Assembly: GCF_030272615.1 (NCBI RefSeq)
Contig: NC_081414.1
Coordinates: 912,893,009 to 912,957,008 of the forward strand
DNA length: 64,000 nucleotides
Source: Cryptomeria japonica
Lineage: Eukaryota > Streptophyta > Pinopsida > Cupressales > Cupressaceae
Direction: 5' to 3'
Part shown: piece after piece, positions 1 to 9,151 of the stretch
Layout of the letters: each line of letters opens with the position of its first letter
How positions within the stretch are numbered: the first letter of the stretch is position 1
Notes under the pieces: model-generated
Database searches by the model: none
Told to the model about the DNA's origin: nothing
What the model saw: only the letters and a program-made list of their open reading frames with translations
Program-made: the position numbers and the translations under genes

Positions 1-38
1 CTTACAATTCTCCCTCATTTGATTCATTCACGGAGATT

Positions 39-275
39 TTGATACTTGAGCAATCTAAGTTGACCAAGATGGGGATTCTCAAATCTTCAAAGTCGCAAGC
101 TTTGGTGGCTAACAAAGGGAATCAAAGCAATCAAGGAAAAGACAAGAATCAAAAGCAACCTAAGTCAAAACTACAACAAGATGGAGCACAATCATCCTCT
201 CTACAACAAAGTGATTCACCATTCTTGCCTAAGAGGAAATCATATAAGGACAATCTTTTTCGTGCATATTTCAAG
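39..275 (+). pseudogene. Copia gag C-terminal fragment
   Basis: The translation contains LEQSKLTKMGILKSSKSQAL followed by a Lys/Gln/Asn-rich linker. This is the usual sequence just before the CCHC knuckle in plant copia Gag. The frame then reads RAYFK, the first half of a knuckle in which both Cys codons have mutated (to Arg and Phe). The second half lies at 12277 onward, across the inserted gypsy element. Gag would package element RNA; this copy cannot. Confidence 0.7.
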
Positions 276-1080
276 TGTTTATGGTGAAAATGGATAACAA
301 TAATAACAAAATTGAAAGGCTAAATGAATTCAACCACCAAACCCTAGCCTAACAACAACAAAGATCCACCATAACATATGAAGATTACCTAAGACAATGC
401 AAATCAAATGAAATCACAAAGATTATACCATTACATGTCCAATAGGGTTTTGATCTCCATTCTTCCTATCTCCATTGATCTTGCTTGATATATTTGCTCT
501 TAGATTTTATGTGCACAAGAGCTCAACAAAGAACAGAATGTGGTTGCAAGTAGGATCGTAGTGTAGTCAAATGATCAAAAATAGTTCATTAGGTCATTAG
601 GTCATTAGAAGGATTGATTAGCTAATTAGGGTTTGATAATGAAGGAAGCATCTCCTTAAATAGAAGACACTATATGAAATGGAGGGATAAGATTGAGAGG
701 TGTAAAAAGGAGGTCAGCTATGATTAGAGGGTAGGTAGAAGAAATAATAAAATAATGAAAGAGGTAGGTAGTGTAGGAATTAAGAGATGAATGACGTGTC
801 ATGGGTAGAAAAAGGCTAATGAATTAAATAAATAAATAAAGATTTATTTAATTAATAGAAGAAGTGGGATCAATTAAATAAATAAAATATTTATTTAATT
901 TAGGAAAAGGATAATTTAAATAAATAAATGTATTTATTCAAATTAGAAATAAGGCTAGAAGAGGATAAATGAATTAATTAAATAAATAAAGATTTATTTA
1001 ATTAATAGAAGAATTAGGCTTAGATAATTAAATAAATAAAATATTTATTTAATTAGACATGACAATTTTGGGTGTCTACA
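276..1080 (-). repeat. 3' LTR of the Tat-like element (left copy)
   Basis: The TG...CA boundaries are set by comparison with the right copy and by the CAAG target duplication. At 821-1056 it holds five AT-rich palindromic modules such as AATTAAATAAATA...TATTTATTTAATT. Read on minus it begins TGTAGACACCCAAAATTG, an ending shared with the LTRs at 35029-36971 and, roughly, 52115-52901. Confidence 0.9.
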
Positions 1081-1096
1081 TTTTGCCCCTCTTTGA
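1081..1096 (-). promoter_or_regulatory. Polypurine tract of the Tat-like element
   Basis: Read on the minus strand, CAAAGAGGGGCAAAA lies directly against the 3' LTR start. This primes plus-strand DNA synthesis in LTR retrotransposons and fixes the element's orientation as minus. Confidence 0.75.
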
Positions 1097-1727
1097 GACA
1101 ATGCGGCTTGTCGCGTTGTTTCAAAGAAGATAAGATGAACTGATACAGAGTTGCCCCAAGATGGGAATGATATGCCCCCTCGAGAGATTGGATGAAAATG
1201 TGTGAAAAGATTGCAGACAATCTCTCGATAAGAAAGAAAGGCTAGAATGGACTGACCGGATAAAGTGACAAAGTCACGGGATAAAGAAGACTGACTCGGG
1301 AAATGAGGGCTAAGGCGAGGGTAGGCTATAAGATAGACCACGGGCAAAAGACATCCTCATTGTCATCCACACATCCATGAGAGCAAAGTGCAGAGTGAAA
1401 ATAGAACAGCAGCAGTCAGCAGCGATGGCTTTCGTTGGTCGATTCGACTGTGTTCACTGATTCCAGAGGCCAGCAGAGGCAGGAGAGTCGGTAAGTACCA
1501 CAAAACCTCCTCGTACTTTGATGCATTTATTGTTGTCATTAATGCATGCTAGGTAATGTAATAAATGTGTGTTTATGTCAGGAAAACGCACTTGTGTCCA
1601 AAAATGTGAATTTGTGTCTTCTAGGTCAAATCAGCAGTTTTGTGATGAACATACGCTATCGATTGGATAAGCTGCTGAGAGGATACACTCAAGTAGGTCC
1701 TCTAGGGAAGACTAGAATAGATCAAGG

Positions 1728-1975
1728 CACTTTGTGATGAACAGTGAGTACCAAGATAGAGTACTTTGTGATGAATAGGGAGTACCCAAAATGTGAGAGC
1801 AGCACTTTGTGATGAACAGGGAGTGCAAATGTGAGGAGTACTTTGTGATGAACAGGGAGTACCACTAGGATAAAAGCAACACTTTGTGATGAACAGTGAG
1901 TGTCACTAGGATAGAATGCCATATGCATTTAGATAAAAAGTAGCATTTTGTGATAAACAGTGAATGCCACTATGA
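1728..1975. repeat. Six copies of ACTTTGTGATGAACAGNGAGT
   Basis: A short module (ACTTTGTGATGAACAG then G/T GAGTRC) occurs six times at about 35-50-bp intervals just upstream of the antisense PMD ORF. The separators are unequal, so it is a dispersed-module array and not a strict tandem repeat. Confidence 0.75.
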
Positions 1976-1997
1976 CTGACATGATTTATTTGCTTGA

Positions 1998-2564
1998 TTG
2001 CAGGAGTATTTGCTGATGCTAGAGTCACGAGAGAGATTCCCATCGACTCAGAGGTTGCAACCTGAGCTGACCTTTGAGGACCGAGCGGCTATTGAGGCTA
2101 TGGGATTGAGACATGTTCTGTATGTGCCTGATTTTTGGGCAAACATGGGACTACTGACTACACTGGCGGAGAGGTGGCACTCCGAGACATGTACTTTTCA
2201 TTTGCCGATGGGGGAGATGACAGTCACCTTGGAGGATGTATACAAAATTCTGTGGATACCGATCAATGGGGAGTTAGTACCCTACGATCGAGACAGAGAC
2301 AGGGATGCACTGAGACGAGTGTTCTAGGGTCTGGGACTGGAGATGAGGGTGGGACATGTGGCATGGGATACCATGACATGGACAGGATTAGCACTACCAA
2401 CAGTGTTGGCAGTAGTTATCAGTGGGTTCCTCTGTCTGGATAGGGCGACACAAGGGGTGGTTGTAGAGGACACAGGGGCCAGGAGAGATGATCTTGGGGC
2501 AGGTCCTTCTAGGGCTCAAACTCCATCTAGGCCAGCCGGCTTTGAGGAAGGGAATTCATCATAG
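1998..2564 (+). pseudogene. Antisense plant mobile domain (PMD/MAIN-like) ORF
   Basis: The frame at 1998-2327 encodes AIEAMGLRHVLYVPDFWANM, GLLTTLAERWHSETCTFHLP and MGEMTVTLEDVYKILWIPIN, the hallmark of the plant mobile domain found in MAIN/MAIL1 and in plant transposons. After a stop at 2325-2327 the homology continues in another frame (HVAWDTMTWTGLALPTVLAV) to 2564. The gene lies on the strand opposite gag, between integrase tail and 3' LTR, the place where antisense ORFs occur in Tat-lineage elements. It is broken, and the middle of the domain seems deleted. Confidence 0.75.
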
Positions 2565-4270
2565 CCGTAGAGGGCTCCCTATGTATCAGTATTGTACCAT
2601 TTTGTATGATGATGTAGACACCTGCGGGTGATTGTAGCCATATGATTTTGACATCATTGTATCATGACACTTTATATATATATATGAGATTATTCATCTT
2701 TGCGGAAGCTATATGCATGCATACCTATGTGATGTATGTTTCTATGTGATGCTTATGATATGGATGCAAATATGTATATGATGCAATGCAATATATTTTT
2801 TTATTCTTTTATGTTTTATATGTGTATGCATGATGCAAATGTGAATGTATGTAATGTAGATGAATATGATAATGCAAATGTAAATTGTGCTAACAGGTGT
2901 TGTGTGCAGGATGTGATGCAGTTGTGATATCTATATGTATGTATGAAATGCTTATATGTGGTAATGTAGGTGCAACTACATAAAATGCAAATGTTTTTGG
3001 TGTGTCATTATACTCAGTCATGTGATAGCAGGCTACGCGGACTCAAGAAGGATGATGGAAGTCAATCAAGAAAGGGGGATGAAAGATAGAAGATATGAAC
3101 GTGAAAGAGCTTCTTGTGCATTATCATCATTGAGCTTTATTATGGCAAGTAGGTTATGACAATTGAGGCATATGTTTGACCCAAAAAGTCATTGTACCTG
3201 TTTGCATGGAGATAAGACAGTCACAAACAAGGAATGCCCCAATTCACACTAGACTCACAGTGTCCTCATATCCTTGGACAAGTCATAGCATTACTAAAAG
3301 ACAATCCACAGACAGCAAATACAAATAGGTGACGATACCCCATCCTCGCCTTTCTAGTCAAAGACATCCTGGAGATATAATCTCTAGTCAGAGACATCCT
3401 AGAAAAGCTAAAAGACATGTCACCAAAAGATAAAATCAAAAGAAAACCAAGACTCAACACTAACATCCACTGTAGTTCTCAAGTTTAGTGTCTCTTGTCA
3501 CTTGTATAAGTCTTATTTGATTGTGGTCACAATGTTTACTTTCACAAAAAGGATAGATAGCACTGAACCATATGTTGTCTGAGTCTGCTGAAAGATTTGA
3601 TTTGTTGAAACCCATTGTTGCTGCTGTGTCTCATCTGAAACTGATTGAATCCATGAAACTGATACTTTATTGCAGAGAAGATGAAACTTTTTTGTGGATC
3701 TGTGATGCAAATGTTGCTTTATTACGGAGTGTGCACGGATAGACTGAAGGAAGCTGGAAGAAACTATACTCCTTGAAACATGTGATGTTCTTAGTTCCAC
3801 ACCCATCACTAGATGTAGGATTTGCCTTAGCCATGGATAGGATCTGATTTATTATGGATGGAAAGGGGTGAAAAGGAAGGTTTATTATGAATGGCGAACC
3901 AATCTTGGGTAGATCAATAACAAGCCATGATGGGAATGGGTAAGTTTATTATGGATGAATTGGTCGTGAGTGTGTGCAAAGTAAAAGGATGAAAGTGAAT
4001 CCTGAAGGAGGGAGGAGCAATGTCTCTACGCATGGCGCTGGTGACCCAGTTTTCACCATGGTACTTGCCCAGGGTGCCACCGAAGTGGTTTTCACCATTG
4101 GACGAAATTATTTCTCTTTACTTTTTTTCGATTTTTTGATTTTTTCTTGTTGTCACAAGGCACCTGTTTGCCAGGTTTTCACCAAGTAACAATTTTTTTA
4201 TTTGTTTTAAAAAAAAATTTTGTATTTTTGAATTTTTTTGATTTTTTTGTATTTTTGAATTAGGATATTC
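2565..4270. other. Non-coding part of the Tat-like element
   Basis: Between the PMD ORF and the integrase tail no supported gene was found. It holds a stretch of ATG-rich simple sequence at 2720-2960 and a T-rich tract at 4110-4260. Short ORFs here have no recognisable content. Confidence 0.4.
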
Positions 4271-4277
4271 TGAAGAG

Positions 4278-4415
4278 CTATGTGTAGAACCTACGAAGGT
4301 GCATGTTGTTGATAGGATCCTCCAAAGGTTCACCTTCTATAGTTGAGAGCTGATATGCCCCAGATCCATATGCTGCTGTAATGATGTAAGGACCAAGCCA
4401 ATTTGGTTCGAACTT
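4278..4415 (-). pseudogene. Integrase C-terminal tail (GPY/F-type module)
   Basis: The minus strand reads FEPNWLGPYIITAAYGSGAY followed by QLSTIEGEPLEDPINNMHLR and a stop at 4278. This is the GPY/F-like module that closes gypsy integrases. It is preceded by GDLVLRENPKNQQDREKKG from the last repeat unit, also an integrase-tail feature. No zinc-binding or DDE core is present upstream. Confidence 0.8.
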
Positions 4416-5480
4416 GCCCTTCTTCTCTCTGTCTTGCTGATTCTTGGGGTTTTCTCTGAGAACCAAGTCACCTACCTCAAATGTATGAGGCTTCACTTTA
4501 TAATTGTAACTGCAACATTCTTTAATTGAATGATGTGTATCTCGAGTGACTGTCTTCCTTGATGAAGGAACTGAGATAGAATTACTAATATGTGGACTAT
4601 GTAGGCCCATATGCGTGTGACCTGAAGAAGTTTGGGCATCCCTAATAACAAAGTCCTTCGAGGAAGCTCCATTAAAGGTCCATGATGTATCGCCAGAAGG
4701 GAAAGGATGTGTGGAACAAGTGGATGAGTTATGAAGGCTTATGATTGCAAAAAGAAGTGAAAGTATGATAGCCCTTCTTCTCTCTGTCTTGCTGATTCTT
4801 GGGGTTTTCTCTGAGAACCAAGTCACCTACCTCAAATGTATGAGGTTTCACTTTATAATTGTAACTGCAACGTTCTTTAATTGAATGATGTGTATCTCAA
4901 GTGACTGTCTTCCTTGATGAAGGAACTGAGATAGAATTACTAATATGTGGACTATGTAGGCCCATATGCGTGTGACCTGAAGAAGTTTGGGCATCCCTGA
5001 TAACAAAGTCCTTCGAGGAAGCTCCATTAAAGGTCCATGATGTATCGCCAGAAGGGAAAGGATGTGTGGAACAAGTGGATGAGTTATGAAGGCTTATGAT
5101 TGCAAAAAGAAGTGAAAGTATGATAGCCCTTCTTCTCTCTGTCTTGCTGATTCTTGGGGTTTTCTCTGAGAACCAAGTCACCTACCTCAAATGTATGAGG
5201 CTTCACTTTATAATTGTAACTGCAACGTTCTTTAATTGAATGATGTGTATCTCGAGTGACTGTCTTCCTTGATGAAGGAACTGAGATAGAATTACTAATA
5301 TGTGGACTATGTAGGCCCATATGCATGTCACCTGAAGAAGTTTGGGCATCCCTGATAACAAAGTCCTTCGAGGAAGCTCCATTAAAGGTCCATGATGTAT
5401 CACCAGAAGGGAAAGGATGTGTGGAACAAGTGGATGAGTTATGAAGGCTTATGATTGCAAAAAGAAGTGAAAGTATGATA
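4416..5480 (-). repeat. Three tandem 355-bp units at the protease/integrase-tail junction
   Basis: Units start at 4416, 4771 and 5126, each exactly 355 bp and differing at only a few bases. On the minus strand each encodes a hydrophobic stretch (IILSLLFAIISLHNSS), a Ser/Thr-rich part and PHTFEVGDLVLRENPKN. Since 355 is one more than a multiple of three, the extra copies shift the frame. With a single unit the protease frame would continue into the integrase tail. Confidence 0.9.
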
Positions 5481-6545
5481 GCATGATGGAGACTTAGGAT
5501 CAACAAGTATGCTTTTTGACTTGAAATTTTAGAACTTTTGCCCCCAGTTATTTTGATATTAGGGGAGATCAACTCTTTCTCTTTTTGCTTCATAGGATTT
5601 TTATCCTTGACTTTAATATTTGGAGAGTCCAATAGCTTTTGATTTTGATTTGGACTAAAGGACTTTTCTTTATTTTTGACTTTTAAATTTTTCTTTTCAA
5701 AGCTTGATTCTTGATCCCCAATGAGTAAGGGCTTTTGTAATTCTTGTTGATCCAAGTCTAGGAGAGGAGTGGAAATGGAATGAGTGGATGATATGGTAAA
5801 GCTATGTGAGTTCTCAAGAGGGCTGGCAATATGCTCAATAGATTCTTTGTTGGAACCACTCTTAGGACTATTGATATCAAGAGTTTCTTGCACCACTAGA
5901 GGAGATTTGCATTCAGACTTAGTAGCCACAACACTAGGTGGTTCACACACAATTCCTTGACATTGCAAATTTTTTGTAGTTTGTTCTTGTCGACTGAATA
6001 TCTTAGCAGATAGTGGGAGTTGATCAACATGAAAGATATACTCACCACATCCCATGTCTTTAATCTTGAACTTTTCTTTGATCTCTGCTTGTTTGGATGT
6101 AGAAGCTTTCAAGGATTCCGGATCCACATATGCTGATGAAGGAATAGCTTCTCGATTGAATGGGATTGTTATTTTTGATCTAGGTTGCAAATTGTTGCAA
6201 TATATGAATGGATTTGGATCCGCTTTGATGGTCACTTCAACTCTATTGTGTGGAAACTTGATGCATTGGTGATATGTCGATGGGACTGCCCTCATTTCAT
6301 GAATCCAAGGACATCCTAGCAATATATTATATGTGAGATCTAGGTCTAGGACTTGACAAACCACATCCTTTGTTACTGGCCCAACTCTGAGAGGTAAGGT
6401 GACTATGCCTTTGGATGAACGCTCTTCATCATCATATGCTTTGATAGTGATTTGATTTGTTGAATTCACAGCTTTATCAGAATATCCCAATTGTTTAATT
6501 GTGCTCAATGTACAAATGTTTAGACTAGCTCCTCCATCTATCAGG
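5481..6545 (-). pseudogene. Retrotransposon aspartic protease and linker
   Basis: The active-site segment IDGGASLNICTLSTIKQLG precedes the first Met at 6508. DGGAS replaces the D-T/S-G of other proteases and is usual in plant Tat elements. The C-terminal protease block is LDLDLTYNILLGCPWIHEMR and AVPSTYHQCIKF. About 180 residues of Ser/Lys-rich linker follow, where reverse transcriptase would normally begin. The frame is open from 6508 into the tandem repeat at 5480. It would cleave Gag. Confidence 0.8.
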
Positions 6546-6547
6546 AC

Positions 6548-7580
6548 TCACTTTATTCTATGTTTGTGTATGAAGGCTTCAACATGTAATGGTGCATTAT
6601 GTGGCTGACTTACGGAGGCGTCATCGGCTTCTATGAATGTAAGGGAATGTGGAATGGAAAGGTATCCCACCATGGCTTGAAACTGGTCCATGTTCAGATC
6701 AGTAGGAACGGCAGTGTCTCTCAAGATTTTGTCAAGAATGGCTTTATGTGTGGGGGATATGCGTAAGAGCTCAAGTATGGAGATAAGTGCGGGTGTCTTC
6801 CCTAACTGTTCTGCAAGGTCATACTCAGGTTTGGTTGATGACGAAGCGGTGTTTTTAGTTGGAGCACCTGGCAAAGTAATTTTACCTCGACAAGTTGTAA
6901 CATGACATTCAGAGGTAGGTTCAGAAGAAGATCCAACACCTTTTAGGACAATCTTGGGTCTTTGAGTAGAATTCTCAGGGTTTTTGTCCTTGATGATAAT
7001 AGTAGAGACATAATTGTCCATCGAGATGTGCTCTAGTATAGTTGGTTTGATCATCTGTGGCTTTAGCTTTTCCCTTGTCATGCTTTGGGAATGGTTCCTT
7101 AAACATCTCATGTTCTTGATTGGATGAGTGTCCCTCAATCTCAATGTCACCTCTATCAATGAGATCTTGTACGATGTTCTTCAGTCGGTGACAATTTCCT
7201 GTCTTATGACCTTTGCTCTTATGAAACTCACAATACTCATCATCATTCCACCAATTTAGTTTAACCTTTGGTTCATATGGAGGAAAATCTGGAACTGTGA
7301 TTACCTTGTTTGCCACTAACTTTTTGAAGACTGACTCAAGTGGTTCTCCCAATGGAGTGTACTTCCTTCGTGATCTAGAAGTTGTTTGAGTATTCACTTG
7401 ATTGTTTGTAGAACTTGATCCTGAAAAGATGAATTTGGGTCGCACTGTATTGGCATCAACAACACCATCATTGACTGTGTTCTTGTTTTTATTCCAAAAT
7501 CTTGGCTTGTCTTTTCCTTTAAAGTCATCTTTGTTCTTCTTAAATATCTTAATGACTCCTTGTTCAATTAGGACCTTTTT
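6548..7580 (-). pseudogene. Gag C-terminus with knuckle-like CEFH motif, leading to protease
   Basis: Continuation of the gag-protease polyprotein in two frames, with a shift near 7050. Motifs in order are RRKYTPLGEPLESVFKKL, WWNDDEYCEFHKSKGHKTGN with CHRLKNIVQDLIDRGDIEI (a C-X2-H/H-X4-C metal-binding-like motif usual in Tat gag), a Lys/Ser-rich linker and FIEADDASVSQPHNAPLHVE. A TGA at about 6546 separates it from the protease. Confidence 0.75.
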
Positions 7581-8901
7581 CTGTTGCTAAGCCTTTTTCA
7601 ATAACGTCCCTGAAGGTGGACAAACAAGCTTTCCTTAGATCATAGCCAATATCTTTGTTAACGTTTTGTGTGAACATCTCTACCATTTGTTTTTGTGGAA
7701 TTTCACAAGAGCATCTGCTAGCTAGATTCCTCCATCTTTGTAAAAATGATGCAAAAGACTCTCCCTCTTTTTGCTTGGTGTTGCATAAAGTAGTGACTGA
7801 TATGTCTGTCTCTATATTGTAGGAGAAATGTTGAATAAATGCCTCTGCTAAGTCACCCCATGACTTAATACCAGGTGGGAGTTGGGAGAACCATTCCATA
7901 GCTTGATCACCTAAGCTTTGTGGGAATAATCTCATCAAATATGTCTCTTCTGAAGCTCCAAATATTTTCTTTTGTAAGTCCCTGATTTGTTGCTCCAAAT
8001 TGCTCTTAGGTGGAGATCGACTTCTCAGACCATACCCCATGCTTGAGGCACCAATTGGAGGAGGATCATGTTGCATATATGGATGATATTGATCATACAC
8101 ATGTTCATATGGAGGTGGTCTATAGTGATGTTGCGTATATGGACCACTTGGTATAGATTCATGTTGAGGAACACCATATGTATTTTGTGCATGTATACCA
8201 TACTCTACATGCATGTCATGTTCTAATGTGTTGCCCCCAAATTTGACACAGGGTTTCCTTGTGTCCAATTTTTGAGCATGCCTTTGAATATCCAATTGCT
8301 TTGGTAGTTGATCCTTAGCATTTGTAAGTGATTGAGCATATCTTTCTGCATAAGACTTCCATGATGGTCTGCGAAGGTGAGTATCATATTCTTGACCATG
8401 TGTATGTGGGACCTCTGGTTTTTGAAACAAAGATGATGGTGATTCAGGCACCATATGTGGTCCTCTATTGCCTCCACTATTAGGTCTGCTTTGATCCATG
8501 TTGGAGTGAGTTTGTTGCAAAGGTCGATTTTTCATTATTTGAGACATGCCAAAATCATGAGGTATCTTGGCTCCACTTTGTGCCATCATTTGTAAGAAGT
8601 ATTGTCTATCTCTCCTCATTATTTCCTCAATCAATCGATTGAAGCAGGGGTCCATAATGGATTCTTCCACATCTGCTGAATGTACTGAAAAGTTGTCCAT
8701 ATTGTCATTGTGTGTATCATTGTTGTTTGTAGTGTCAATGTTCTCAACATTTGGAATGTTTCTATAGGCATCCATGTCAGGTAATGTGTTATGATCAGTA
8801 TTGAAAAAGATATCATTGTCATACTCATAAGAACTCATGTTTGCGGACTCTTGAGCCTCTTTAGTTTCTCTCCTAGATTTTTGAAGATAAGTTTCAACCA
8901 T
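7564..8901 (-). CDS. Gypsy Gag (capsid-type retrotransposon gag)
   Basis: An open frame of 445 codons encodes the structural protein of the virus-like particle. The first 290 residues are low-complexity, rich in His/Tyr/Pro/Gln. Residues about 310-440 carry the Retrotrans_gag signature: LMRLFPQSLGDQAMEWFSQL, then WGDLAEAFIQHFS and a KQKEGESFASFLQRWRNLAS block. The frame ends at 7564 after ATEKGPN because of a one-base shift; the next segment continues in another frame. Start ATG at 8901 is the first in frame after the leader. Uninterrupted length shows the insertion is recent. Confidence 0.85.
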   Translation of the reverse strand: MVETYLQKSRRETKEAQESANMSSYEYDNDIFFNTDHNTLPDMDAYRNIPNVENIDTTNNNDTHNDNMDNFSVHSADVEESIMDPCFNRLIEEIMRRDRQYFLQMMAQSGAKIPHDFGMSQIMKNRPLQQTHSNMDQSRPNSGGNRGPHMVPESPSSLFQKPEVPHTHGQEYDTHLRRPSWKSYAERYAQSLTNAKDQLPKQLDIQRHAQKLDTRKPCVKFGGNTLEHDMHVEYGIHAQNTYGVPQHESIPSGPYTQHHYRPPPYEHVYDQYHPYMQHDPPPIGASSMGYGLRSRSPPKSNLEQQIRDLQKKIFGASEETYLMRLFPQSLGDQAMEWFSQLPPGIKSWGDLAEAFIQHFSYNIETDISVTTLCNTKQKEGESFASFLQRWRNLASRCSCEIPQKQMVEMFTQNVNKDIGYDLRKACLSTFRDVIEKGLATEKGPN

Positions 8902-9151
8902 GAACTAGGTATTGACCAAGATGTGTGAGACTAGATGAAAATGGAAAAAGTATGGAAGACCAAGAGTTGGATGGAGTGTAAATGAATCTAAGGTGTACTT
9001 GCAATGTCCAAAGTGTAAGACCAAGTATGTATGTAGTAGAGTAGGTGTGACTTCCAAAGAGAGGATAGTTTCTCTTGATGAGGTAAGTTGACCTTGACTC
9101 TAAGTAAGACCAAATGAGACCCAAAGGTGATAGACCTTGATGAGGGACCAC

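Noticed and set aside
1045-1347. 100-codon minus ORF across the LTR edge
   Set aside because: It crosses the polypurine tract and LTR boundary, with no coding similarity.
2736-2927. 63-codon Met/Asn-rich plus ORF
   Set aside because: Derived from ATG/TGC-rich simple sequence.
5256-5444. Plus ORFs over the 355-bp repeats
   Set aside because: Antisense shadows of the minus-strand polyprotein frame.
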